This document shows positions 7,460 through 15,171 of a DNA stretch of 17,037 nt, piece after piece. Within the stretch, counting starts at the first letter, position 1. Each line of letters begins with the position of its first letter. The stretch is from Parachlamydiaceae bacterium. Lineage in GTDB: Bacteria > Chlamydiota > Chlamydiia > Chlamydiales > Parachlamydiaceae. The notes beneath the pieces were generated by a model, which worked only from the letters and a program-made list of their open reading frames with translations, was not told the origin of the DNA and did not search any database. Position numbers and translations under genes: made by a program. The stretch spans positions 1 through 17,037 of the forward strand of contig JACDGH010000022.1 of assembly GCA_013815395.1 (NCBI GenBank), read 5' to 3'.

Positions 7460-7606
7460 ATGGGAGTTTCGAGTTGGCGTTTCACCGCAGAAGAATTAAA
7501 GGTATACAGAAATATTCAAAGTTTCCTAGAAACCCCTAATTTAGTTTTTAATATGCTAAATGATACACCTAAAAAAAATGAACCTATTGAAGAAAAAAAA
7601 CATTAA
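7460..7606 (+). pseudogene. 48-codon ORF, possible C-terminal gene remnant
   Basis: This short reading frame from the ATG at 7460 to the TAA at 7604-7606 has a protein-like composition: an amphipathic N-terminal part (WRFTAEELKVYRNIQSFLE) and a charged tail (EPIEEKKH). The frame stays open upstream through the right arm of the repeat element, so the ATG may not be the true start. The likeliest reading is the 3' end of an older gene whose 5' part was lost where the repeat element sits. The FTAEELKVY pattern faintly recalls the later part of Rpn/PD-(D/E)XK transposase-like proteins, but it is too short to assign. It may also be a chance ORF; no ribosome-binding site is seen. Confidence 0.3.
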
Positions 7607-7841
7607 ACAAATGGTTTTATAAATTTTCTCAAGGTGCATGTAATTAAAATTTATTTATAGTGCGATATTACTTTATGCTTCTTGGAAGTCTTTTATCAAT
7701 CTACATTACAATAATGTAAATTATTTTTCTTGAATTTTATGATGTAATCTATTATATTTGTATCCACTATGCCTAGGCAAAACTATCCAGCTTGACTTTT
7801 GCTAATGGCTTAAACAATTAAACTAATCCAAAGACATAATT

Positions 7842-9770
7842 ATGATTTCGGCTTCTAATTTAGCAATGCGTTTCGGTGGAAAAATTTTATTTAAGCAGGC
7901 TAATTTGCAACTGCTTCCAAGAGTGCACTATGGATTGGTAGGGCCGAACGGCTCTGGCAAGTCTACCCTGATTAAAATTCTTATTGGCGATGTGACACCT
8001 GAAGCCGGGGATGTTGCCACTCCCAACAATATTAAAGTCGGCGCGCTGAAGCAGGACCACTATATCTATGAAAACGTGGCCATCCGAGATGTTGTTTTAA
8101 TGGGCAGACCTAAACTATGGAAGGCTATGCAAGCCAAAGAAGCCTTGTTCCTAAAAGACGAATTTACTGAAAGTGATTGTGATGAACTGGCAAAGTACGA
8201 AAAAGTTATCGAAGAAGAGCATGGTTATGTCGCTGAAAGCGAAGCTGCACAGTTGTTGGAAGGTCTTGGCATAGCTACTCTTAGACATGAATTGCTATTG
8301 AAATCCTTGTCAGGAGGGTACAAACTAAGAGTCCTTTTAGCCCAATTACTATTTAGTCATCCCGATATTATGCTGCTCGATGAGCCCACTAACCACTTGG
8401 ATATCTATTCTATTCGATGGCTTGAGGGTTACTTGAAAGACTTTTCAGGCACATTGCTATTAAGTTCGCATGATAAGGAATTTCTAAATAGTGTGAGTGA
8501 TTACATTGTCGATCTCGATTATGGGACAATCAAAACTTATAAAGGGAATTACGATGCGTTCCTGCTTGCTAAGGAAGAGCAAAAACTTCTCAAAGAAAAT
8601 CTTTTAGCGAAGCAAGATAAGCGCAAAGAAGAATTAATGGATTTTGTGGACCGCTTTAAAGCCACAGCATCAAAAGCACGGCAAGCAGCATCTAAAATGA
8701 AGCAAGTTGAAAAGCTTGAAGATTCGATGGATGACAATAGCTTAGCTCCAAGTTCACGTAAATACCCTAAACTGCGTTTTGATATCTGCCGCAACTCCGG
8801 ATCAACTACCCTTTCATTAAAAGGGTTAGGGAAAAGTTATGGCGATAAACGAGTTTTAAAAAATGTTGAATTTGAAGTTGAACGCGGCGAGCGCATTGCA
8901 TTTCTTGGAGTCAATGGAATCGGGAAATCTACCCTTTTGGAGATATTAACTAATTATGCTGCTGCTGATGAAGGCTCTTTTACTTGGGGCTTTGGTTCAC
9001 ACACAGCGTATTTTCCTCAGGATCATGCTCGTGAAGCATCGGGGAGTATCACATTACTAGATTGGATGGGTCAGCAGGATACAAGTGCTAGCCAGGAAAA
9101 ATTACGTGGTATTTTGGCCCTTGTTCTCTTTTCGGGTGATGATGTTCACAAGCCTGTTAAGGTGTTGAGTGGGGGCGAAACAGCTCGTTTGATTTTGGCA
9201 AAAATGATGCTTATCAAGCAGAACGTGCTTATCTTTGATGAACCCACAAACCACCTTGATATGGAATCAATAGATTCACTTTTACATGCCTTGGAGAATT
9301 ATGCTGGCACTATATTAATTGTTAGCCACAACCGCTATTTCATAAGTAGATTGGCCACTCGAATTATTGAAATGTCGCATGATGGATTATTAGATTTTAA
9401 ATGCAGTTACGAAGAGTATATGGAAAAGCGCAGCGTCGATTTGCTCAATGCTTCAAAAGCAATGCGCAATGCTGGTGGTGCGGCTGAAAAGGCTCAAAAT
9501 TCTTCAAGTGAATCTTCTAAGCAAAACGAACGCGATAATAAAAAAATACAGCGTGAGAAAGAACAACTTGAAAGAAAAATTGCTGCTGCTGAAGAAAAAT
9601 GTCACAGGCTTGAAAAAGCTCTTCTGGAAATCAATACTTTGCTCTGCAGTGAAGGCTATTTTAAAAAAACATCCGATGTTGATCAACAGAAAACCCTTCA
9701 GAAAAAGACATCATTCGAAGCTGATTTGCAAATAGCTATGGCTGAGTGGGAGCGATTGTCTGATAGTTAG
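7842..9770 (+). CDS. ybiT: ABC-F family ATPase, YbiT-type
   Basis: ABC-F proteins have two ATPase domains and no membrane segment; they act on the ribosome as translation factors rather than as transporters. Domain 1 has Walker A GPNGSGKST (34-42), signature LSGG (156-159), Walker B with DEPTNHLD (180-187) and His210. The inter-domain linker, rich in Lys and Ala (about 240-315), includes FVDRFKATASKARQ. Domain 2 has GVNGIGKST (356-364), LSGG (442-445), DEPTNHLD (466-473) and His496. Both catalytic Glu residues (181, 467) are intact. The start, the DLDYGTIKTYKGNYDAF stretch and the linker match E. coli YbiT as I remember it. The protein is longer (642 against about 530 residues) because of a C-terminal charged coiled coil (about 562-638) like that of Uup. 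The ribosomal role is inferred from the family. Confidence 0.93.
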   Translation: MISASNLAMRFGGKILFKQANLQLLPRVHYGLVGPNGSGKSTLIKILIGDVTPEAGDVATPNNIKVGALKQDHYIYENVAIRDVVLMGRPKLWKAMQAKEALFLKDEFTESDCDELAKYEKVIEEEHGYVAESEAAQLLEGLGIATLRHELLLKSLSGGYKLRVLLAQLLFSHPDIMLLDEPTNHLDIYSIRWLEGYLKDFSGTLLLSSHDKEFLNSVSDYIVDLDYGTIKTYKGNYDAFLLAKEEQKLLKENLLAKQDKRKEELMDFVDRFKATASKARQAASKMKQVEKLEDSMDDNSLAPSSRKYPKLRFDICRNSGSTTLSLKGLGKSYGDKRVLKNVEFEVERGERIAFLGVNGIGKSTLLEILTNYAAADEGSFTWGFGSHTAYFPQDHAREASGSITLLDWMGQQDTSASQEKLRGILALVLFSGDDVHKPVKVLSGGETARLILAKMMLIKQNVLIFDEPTNHLDMESIDSLLHALENYAGTILIVSHNRYFISRLATRIIEMSHDGLLDFKCSYEEYMEKRSVDLLNASKAMRNAGGAAEKAQNSSSESSKQNERDNKKIQREKEQLERKIAAAEEKCHRLEKALLEINTLLCSEGYFKKTSDVDQQKTLQKKTSFEADLQIAMAEWERLSDS

Positions 9771-9831
9771 CTAGAAGCGGCCTTCAATAGCAGGAAGTAA
9801 ATAAATTACGTTTGGGGAAGACCCTGGAGTG

Positions 9832-9995
9832 GCCCCTGGAGTGCGTCGGCTCTGCCGCGCCCTTCAATTCAGGAAATCTTCTTGAGCTCCCAGTTAAAGG
9901 GTAAAAGTTAAAAAAAATTATTTCGAAACATTGTATTCCGCTTCAATGGACCTCCTAAATTGAAGGGCGCGGCAGAGCCGACGCGCTCCAGGGGC
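9832..9995. repeat. GC-rich inverted repeat between convergent genes
   Basis: A 38-bp arm at 9832-9869 (gcccctggagtgcgtcggct and onward) is repeated in inverted orientation at 9958-9995 with a single mismatch, separated by 88 AT-rich bases. The arms are far richer in G and C than the surrounding DNA. Just to the left, a second partial ccctggagtgg copy abuts the left arm. It lies between the stop of the ABC-F gene and the stop of the convergent VKOR-DsbA gene. It could therefore end transcription in both directions, but the high identity and odd composition suggest a dispersed repeat element. No T-tract supports a classical terminator. Confidence 0.8.
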
Positions 9996-10041
9996 TTCGC
10001 CAAGGGCATCCTATTCTTATCACTTCACTCCCATTCATTCT

Positions 10042-11121
10042 TTAAAAAGAATTAATGGCCCTCATAATATTAGCTTCTGTAATCTCTTCAGGACCCATTA
10101 ATTTTTTGCCTTTTTTGTCGTTTCTGCTGATGATAACTACTGAAGGAGTTCCTTCAACTTTAAGTTGTTCTACAAGTTTTTCAAAATATTTCGTGCCCAC
10201 TTGAACATCAGCGTTATTAAGTTGCTTGTATTGTGTGCCGTGATTTTTAGCAAGCGCCGCTACTTGAGCATCTGTAGGCTCACTAGTTTGCATAGCCAAT
10301 TTTGTCAGGGCACGTCTAAGTTCAAAATATTTTGATTTATTATTAATCATAAATGAAAGATTGAAGGGAATAAAATTCAATGTAACGGGATGGACTTCTT
10401 GATCGACAAATGTCACTTTAGCTTTTTTCATAATTTTAGGTGCCATTGCTTCTAGTGTGGGTTCTATTGCTCTACAACCACCGCAGGCCCAGTCTGTAAA
10501 TATGTAAACTTCTATAGGACTATTAAGATTACCAAAAACAATTTGGTTTTTAATGTCATTTTCCATGGCTTGTAATTTACTGTATTTGCCTATACCGCTA
10601 AAAGCAAAGACGAAGCCGATAACAAAAAAGCAAAGTCCTGAAATACCTTTATAGATGCCGTTCATAATTTCCCCTTTATTTTCTCTGATGAGTGAATTTT
10701 TGAAGTTAGTGTAATAACCGTAAAAATAGATCATGCCTGCAATGATCAATGTGCCTGCAATTGAAAGACAAACTGGGCACCACGATCCAATCTTATATTT
10801 TTGTACATAGATAAACATGATTTCTGAACCAAGGGCCGCGCAAATAAACCACCCTACTAGCGTAGCTAAAATAGGAAATTTGTATGAAAACAAATGCATA
10901 GCTAAAAGTATCGGAAAAAAAACAAAACCCAATGTTTCAAAAGCAAAGCCGTAAATCCGATAATTATGGCCTTCAATGCAGGTGCTCGAGCACAGGCGTA
11001 GCCAGGAAATAATTGTAAGAGCAAAACCGGTGATAAAGGTTATAGTTGAAAGGAAAAATAACCAATTGGTTAATTTAAAATAGCCTTGGATGTTCCAATT
11101 TGTAGAGGAGTAGAATTTCAC
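10042..11121 (-). CDS. VKOR-DsbA fusion, periplasmic disulfide-forming protein
   Basis: One 359-residue chain joins a membrane VKOR-type quinone-linked thiol oxidase to a periplasmic thioredoxin-fold oxidase. In such fusions the VKOR part reoxidises the DsbA part and passes electrons to quinone. The VKOR part has four helices (about 17-40, 56-78, 82-107, 119-138), the loop cysteines Cys44 and Cys48, and the active-site CPVC at 115-118. A fifth helix at about 157-177 leads to the DsbA-like domain, with CGGC at 213-216 and the cis-proline motif GTPSVV (324-329). Translation starts at a GTG (11121-11119), preceded by a GGAT site about eight bases upstream; the next in-frame Met is residue 75, inside the VKOR core. 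The fusion makes a separate DsbB unnecessary. It lies 77 bases downstream of the ABC gene on the same strand. Confidence 0.9.
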   Translation of the reverse strand: MKFYSSTNWNIQGYFKLTNWLFFLSTITFITGFALTIISWLRLCSSTCIEGHNYRIYGFAFETLGFVFFPILLAMHLFSYKFPILATLVGWFICAALGSEIMFIYVQKYKIGSWCPVCLSIAGTLIIAGMIYFYGYYTNFKNSLIRENKGEIMNGIYKGISGLCFFVIGFVFAFSGIGKYSKLQAMENDIKNQIVFGNLNSPIEVYIFTDWACGGCRAIEPTLEAMAPKIMKKAKVTFVDQEVHPVTLNFIPFNLSFMINNKSKYFELRRALTKLAMQTSEPTDAQVAALAKNHGTQYKQLNNADVQVGTKYFEKLVEQLKVEGTPSVVIISRNDKKGKKLMGPEEITEANIMRAINSF

Positions 11122-11137
11122 AAAGAGTATCCAAGTT

Positions 11138-11186
11138 AAAGTTTTTACTTAAACTTTATCTTGGGATTCAAATTGCTTCTTGTCAA
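11138..11186 (-). promoter_or_regulatory. Candidate promoter for the VKOR-DsbA gene
   Basis: On the minus strand a perfect -35 box TTGACA (11186-11181) is followed after 17 bases by a weak -10 CAAGAT (11163-11158). A GATAAA three bases further on is an alternative at 20-base spacing. Immediately downstream is a 7-bp inverted repeat (aaagttt, 11138-11144, and aaacttt, 11151-11157). If real, the gene can be transcribed independently of the upstream ABC gene. Confidence 0.35.
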
Positions 11187-11198
11187 GAGCTTTTTTCT

Positions 11199-12632
11199 CT
11201 AGCGATGGCGTACTTCGATGACGCATTTCTTTTCTGAAAGTTCATCAATGAGTTCAGATAACCGTTCTTGATTTTCTTTGTCGAGATTGGCATCCCATTC
11301 ATCTAATAAAAGAATATCTGCTTCAACCTTATCAAGAATTTCTAGAAGTCGATTTTTAAGTGATTCCCCAGTCGAATATTTATTAGTCTCTGAATTAAAA
11401 CTGAGTTGATTGTGAGTGGGAAGAAAGAAGGCTCTTTTTTCCAGAGCATTTTTGATCAACATTAATGCTGTAGATTTACCACATCCATTTTCTCCGCGGA
11501 TAGTAACTCGTCCAGAACGATAAGTTTGCTTTAAAAGATCTTGATGTGAATTGATTGGTTCGGGGTAAGCTAAAGAAATAGAGGAGTCTAGGGTTGCTGT
11601 TTCGTGAGGGTCTACAAAAGAATTGGTAAACATCATTTTACCCCATTTTACTTTGCGTTCTAACGAAGCATGAGTTTCTTTCGATCCTTGAATTGTCTTA
11701 TATATAGTTGTTAATTTACTGCGATGCATTGTCCATCTAAAAGCCAATGAAAGCGTTAAATAAGTATAAGATAAAATTTGAAATAAAATCGGGAGAATGA
11801 CAACAAAAGAAGAAAGAAGAACTAAATCATTTCTGTTTTTTAGGACAAAATAGATGACTACACCTAAACAGGGAAGCGAAGTCATTAACGAAACAAAGAT
11901 TGCTAGAAATTGATCAAAGCGCTCTAAATCAACATTTCGCTGTAAACAACGGTTGAGTCGCAAGGTGTTTTTCTCATCCCATAATTTAAAATTGTAATCG
12001 TTTCCTAAAAGGACATTATCCCAGGCCGCTAATAGTGATTGGCATAGATCTATCCTGGCAGTCATTGCTTTTAGAGTCAATTGTCGCTGAGTGCGACGCT
12101 TAAGCTTCATAACAATGACAACCAGGACAATGCTAAATGCGTAAACCACAGCAAATAAGGGTTCAACAACAAGGGACAAAGCTAAAATATTGAGAGTCAG
12201 GCTAGAAAAATAGTAAGTAACATCCCACACATAATCAATGAATGCATGAATAGTTGCAGGGCCTTCCGAAGTTAGTACAGAGAGCTTTTGTTCTTTTAAT
12301 CCCTTATTGCTCCATTCGCCAATATTGTTTTTATTTGAAGCTATGAAGGCATTGGTAAGAGAACGTTGGGCTTCTTGTTTCCATGTAATTTTTAAGACGA
12401 ACGCCCAGCACCAGGGGATATAGGGTATGACTAATGCTGCTAGATAGAGCATTAGAAAAGGGAAAAAGTTCTCTCCCTTAGTTATGCTTGCCATTAACAT
12501 GACAAGCCAAAAAGTAGACGATGCTTCCAGAATCTGTTGAAAAATAAGAATTAAACAACAGGTTAAGGCCCAGCGGTTAGTTAAAAGTCCTAAAAATTGA
12601 CTTCGTGTGCTTGAAGAATTGGATTTGAACAT
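11199..12632 (-). CDS. ABC half-transporter with a reduced ATPase domain
   Basis: The 477-residue protein has an N-terminal membrane domain (hydrophobic segments at about 21-50, 57-80, 140-175, 242-264 and 270-298) fused to an ATPase domain. The ATPase has Walker A GENGCGKST (380-388), a degenerate signature YSTGES (419-424) in place of LSGGQ, Walker B ILLLDE (440-445) with catalytic Glu445, D-loop NLD (449-451) and switch His476. Only about 34 residues separate the Walker A lysine from the signature, where ordinary transporters have about 100, so the helical subdomain is largely missing. LPTHNQL (405-411) may serve as the Q-loop. The layout is that of an exporter half-molecule acting as a dimer, but the substrate is unknown. 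I recall similar proteins in chlamydiae and legionellae without a known function. The neighbouring VKOR-DsbA gene hints at thiol or envelope biology. Confidence 0.8.
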   Translation of the reverse strand: MFKSNSSSTRSQFLGLLTNRWALTCCLILIFQQILEASSTFWLVMLMASITKGENFFPFLMLYLAALVIPYIPWCWAFVLKITWKQEAQRSLTNAFIASNKNNIGEWSNKGLKEQKLSVLTSEGPATIHAFIDYVWDVTYYFSSLTLNILALSLVVEPLFAVVYAFSIVLVVIVMKLKRRTQRQLTLKAMTARIDLCQSLLAAWDNVLLGNDYNFKLWDEKNTLRLNRCLQRNVDLERFDQFLAIFVSLMTSLPCLGVVIYFVLKNRNDLVLLSSFVVILPILFQILSYTYLTLSLAFRWTMHRSKLTTIYKTIQGSKETHASLERKVKWGKMMFTNSFVDPHETATLDSSISLAYPEPINSHQDLLKQTYRSGRVTIRGENGCGKSTALMLIKNALEKRAFFLPTHNQLSFNSETNKYSTGESLKNRLLEILDKVEADILLLDEWDANLDKENQERLSELIDELSEKKCVIEVRHR

Positions 12633-12799
12633 GAGGACTTTGCTAAACCGCCAATTTTTAGGATTTTATAAGTATAGCCGCGAATTAACCCAAGCTGCAA
12701 CTCGGGTTAATGGTGTATCGAAGATATTAGCAACATGTAATTGTATAATGCAATAACAATGTCGAAATGATCGCAATGAATTGTGATTAATTTATTACT
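12633..12799. promoter_or_regulatory. Inter-gene spacer with an 8-bp inverted repeat
   Basis: Upstream of the ABC gene, ATTAACCC (12684-12691) and GGGTTAAT (12704-12711) form a perfect inverted repeat around a 12-base spacer whose sequence allows two more pairs. No T-tract follows on either strand, so it looks more like an operator than a terminator. It would lie about 50-80 bases before the ABC start codon. No convincing -35/-10 pair was found. Confidence 0.35.
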
Positions 12800-13135
12800 T
12801 TATTTGCTTTGATGGTTTTTTTCGGATCGTCTACCCCAAAAAAGAGTGATAATGATCGCAATGCTAAGAATAGACATAAATCCTGCCGGCATCATTTGGT
12901 GGGAGATTGTATAGCGATAGGCAAAAAATCCCAGAAGAATTGCCGCTAATAGTAGAGTGGCATAAAATCCCTTTTTGTATCCTTTAACCATTGCTACGGC
13001 GCTTAAAAGTAATCCTAGGGCAAAGGTAATACCCATGATTAAGGAAGGGACACTATCTGCTTTAATAAATCCAATCATCCCCCCGGTCATTACAAGTAAT
13101 GCATAAAAAACAGTAATAATCCCATTAAATCGCAT
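12800..13135 (-). CDS. TMEM14-family small membrane protein
   Basis: The 111-residue protein has four hydrophobic helices and matches the Tmemb_14 (TMEM14/UPF0136) pattern. It shows GGMIGFIKADSVPSLIMG, then a GLLLSAVAM helix, then a FAYRYTISHQMMPAGFMSILS stretch that resembles the family's R...PAG...S ending. The bacterial members have no defined function; mitochondrial relatives in eukaryotes have been linked to haem or lipid handling. I chose the ATG at 13135-13133 because AAAGGA lies six bases upstream. An in-frame ATG at 13210 would add 25 polar residues but lacks such a site. It lies 167 bases upstream of the ABC gene on the same strand and could be co-transcribed. Confidence 0.75.
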   Translation of the reverse strand: MRFNGIITVFYALLVMTGGMIGFIKADSVPSLIMGITFALGLLLSAVAMVKGYKKGFYATLLLAAILLGFFAYRYTISHQMMPAGFMSILSIAIIITLFWGRRSEKNHQSK

Positions 13136-13259
13136 AAGATGTCCTTTGAGTTTTCTGTGTCGAGTGTTTTGCGTAAGGTGACTTATAAATTCAACAAGCA
13201 TTTTGAGCAAGCATTAAATCGTTTTAAATCGATTTAGCCGTATTGAGAAAAAGTGTAGG

Positions 13260-13289
13260 TTGACAAAGTATGCACCAAAAATCTATTAA
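13260..13289 (+). promoter_or_regulatory. Promoter candidate for the DUF4019 gene
   Basis: A perfect -35 box TTGACA (13260-13265) is followed after 18 bases by TATTAA (13284-13289). A second copy, TATTAA at 13292-13297, arises from the tandem ctattaat repeat. The start codon lies 50 bases further on, with AAGG seven bases before it. This is the clearest housekeeping-sigma promoter in the window. Confidence 0.5.
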
Positions 13290-13339
13290 TCTATTAATGG
13301 GCAATTCTTTAGCTTACACCGTTAAAATAAGGTATATCT

Positions 13340-13810
13340 ATGAAAAAACTTTCTATTTTCTTCTTAGCAGCAATGGGGCCCTTCCTGGCTTTACAAGCGG
13401 AGGTGGTTACAACAAGCGTGCCAACAACAGCTTCTGCTAAACCTGTACTTTCACCAGAAATGGAAGGACAACTTCAAGCTGGAGAAATTACCACTAATGC
13501 TTGGCTCAATGTCGTTGATAAAGGCGATTATAGTAAGAGCTGGGAAGAGATGTCTTCTATTACACGAAATACAGTCAAAAAAGATGAATGGGAAAAAATT
13601 CTTACGAAGACACGCAAACCCTTGGGTGGAGTAAAAAAACGTGAGGTGGTTGATATTCGCAGTGCCATCAATCCTAAAAACTTACCCGCTGGCAATTATA
13701 TGGTCATGGTTTATAAAACATCTTTTGCAACAAAATCTGATGGGCATGAACTTGTGACTTTATTTCTTCAAGATGGGCAGTGGCACGTTTTGACTTATCA
13801 AATTGATTAA
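13340..13810 (+). CDS. Secreted DUF4019-domain protein
   Basis: The 156-residue protein has a clear signal peptide (MKKLSIFFLAAMGPFLALQA, probable cleavage after residue 20) and a short linker rich in Thr, Ser and Pro. A domain matching the DUF4019 pattern follows: AWLNVVDKGDYSKSWEEMSS (54-73), WEKILTKTRKPLGGVKKRE (84-102), then LPAGNYMVMVYKTSFATK and a final GQWHVLTYQID. The family has no established function; members are small exported proteins found in many Gram-negative bacteria. Here it is expected in the periplasm, or lipid-free on the envelope, since no lipobox is seen. It appears monocistronic, with its own promoter. Confidence 0.8.
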   Translation: MKKLSIFFLAAMGPFLALQAEVVTTSVPTTASAKPVLSPEMEGQLQAGEITTNAWLNVVDKGDYSKSWEEMSSITRNTVKKDEWEKILTKTRKPLGGVKKREVVDIRSAINPKNLPAGNYMVMVYKTSFATKSDGHELVTLFLQDGQWHVLTYQID

Positions 13811-14067
13811 TTTAGAATCTTGCTTTTAGCATTTTGCAGGGCGTAACAATTATTAATCAAGGCATTATAGCTCCCCCTTGGTGGTAAATGATTTGTAGCT
13901 TAAAATGTAATTTTCTTTTATAGTTGTTCAGAAAACGAAGCTTAAGTACTAATTTCCTTAGAATGAATTTAAAGAGCAGCAACTGCTTCTTTTTTCCGTT
14001 AAATGCCTCTATCATATTTATAGTTACTATATTCACAACAAGTTTTATTCACAATTCAAGGAAAATT

Positions 14068-15171
14068 ATGGCAATTAATCCCATCACATCAACAACTGAA
14101 GGAGGGGCTCAATTTGATCAATTTTTTTACCAGCAGCCGAATAATTTATATCACAAGCAAAACAGAAATAGCAATTTACATATAAAAAAAATTGGGTTAG
14201 TTAAATTGGGGGAAGCAGGATTTACATCAGCTTATGAAAAGTTACCCATTATTGCTAATATGACCCACCCACTTGTAGTAACTATGGGTGGATTTGATTC
14301 AACAAACAAAATAGCGTTCATTGCTAGCTTTATATTCCCCAAGGATGTCGAATTTTACAAAGATTTCTTTGTCAGAACATATACCGAGATGGCAAAGGAG
14401 CCCAGGGTCAATCCGATTCAAATTCACCTAATGAGCGGCGTAAATGAGATATCTAAGTCAACTGTCGTGTTTATTAAAAGATGGTTAGGAGAATGTGAAA
14501 TTCCTATGCAGATTGTTTCTGAATGTGACTTGCCCAATTATACTGAAGAAACTGGTTTTACAATTGACTCTAGATCAGGAACGACTTCTAGAAATTTAAA
14601 TCATAAAAAGGCTTCTACGCTTAATAGGAACAATCAGTTTCCTATAGTTTGTTTAAAAAAAATGTCCTATGGGGAAGATTTTCTACCTCAGCTTGTAGAG
14701 ATTCCTCTTCAAATTGACTACGAAATGAAATTCAAGGATTTTCCAGTTGCTTTTGAGGACCTTGTTCCTTTCACGGTGGAAAACAAAGAGGAGTCTTTAG
14801 AAAGGATAGCCTCCTTTGTCAGCAAAATTTATGCTACTTTCCTTGATTTGGAAGACAGTGGTCGCAAAGAATTACGCAAGAAAGGCATCTATTCTTCACT
14901 CTACAGGGGTGAACTAGCTAGTCGTGCACAATGCGAACTCTTTGAAGACACTTTAAAAAGCAAGATTATTGAAGAATTGACCATTAAAGGAGAGATAGCA
15001 CTTTCTACTGATCTTACGGCTTATAAAACTTTAAAAGAGGTTTTTGATCAAGTTTTTAACAAAACCATTAATACTAGCTACTTAATTCCCTTTACAACTC
15101 TTACGACAATTTCCATTCGAGACACTACATATGTTTTAAATATGCATTTAGGTCATAGTGATGAGCTGTAA
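14068..15171 (+). CDS. Hypothetical protein, weak CheD-like pattern
   Basis: I do not recognise this 367-residue protein. The ATG at 14068 is chosen because AAGGA lies six bases upstream; the frame stays open to a TTG at 13924, but those extra 48 residues have no ribosome-binding site. It has no signal peptide or membrane helix, begins with a polar, Gln/Asn-rich 40 residues, and is otherwise a globular mix. Residues 67-172 have an order of motifs reminiscent of CheD glutamine deamidases: VVTMGGFDS, then FIASFIFP, then IQIHLMSGVNEIS, then a helix and GFTIDSRSGT. CheD's catalytic Cys and His would be replaced. The C-terminal half (about 195-367) includes a charged helical part with no known match. 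A secreted effector or lineage-specific protein is possible. That it is a gene is fairly sure; the function is unknown. Confidence 0.75.
   Translation: MAINPITSTTEGGAQFDQFFYQQPNNLYHKQNRNSNLHIKKIGLVKLGEAGFTSAYEKLPIIANMTHPLVVTMGGFDSTNKIAFIASFIFPKDVEFYKDFFVRTYTEMAKEPRVNPIQIHLMSGVNEISKSTVVFIKRWLGECEIPMQIVSECDLPNYTEETGFTIDSRSGTTSRNLNHKKASTLNRNNQFPIVCLKKMSYGEDFLPQLVEIPLQIDYEMKFKDFPVAFEDLVPFTVENKEESLERIASFVSKIYATFLDLEDSGRKELRKKGIYSSLYRGELASRAQCELFEDTLKSKIIEELTIKGEIALSTDLTAYKTLKEVFDQVFNKTINTSYLIPFTTLTTISIRDTTYVLNMHLGHSDEL

Larger units (their letters stand above)
6767..7841. other. Long intergenic region with repeats and a gene remnant
   Basis: About 1.07 kb lies between the small membrane ORF and the ABC-F gene, with no confident gene. 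It holds a perfect 42-bp palindrome at 6985-7026, the second copy of the inverted-repeat element at 7174-7455, and a 48-codon ORF at 7460-7606. A short hairpin (tacatta, three bases, taatgta) lies at 7702-7718. Just upstream of the palindrome a short direct repeat (attaaacaaa) occurs twice at 6961-6980. A TTGACT at 7792-7797 could be a -35 box for the ABC-F gene, but no good -10 follows it. Confidence 0.6.

Noticed and set aside
13924..14067. 48-residue N-terminal extension of the hypothetical protein from a TTG
   Set aside because: No ribosome-binding site precedes the TTG, whereas AAGGA is correctly placed before the ATG at 14068; the extension sits where the promoter is expected.
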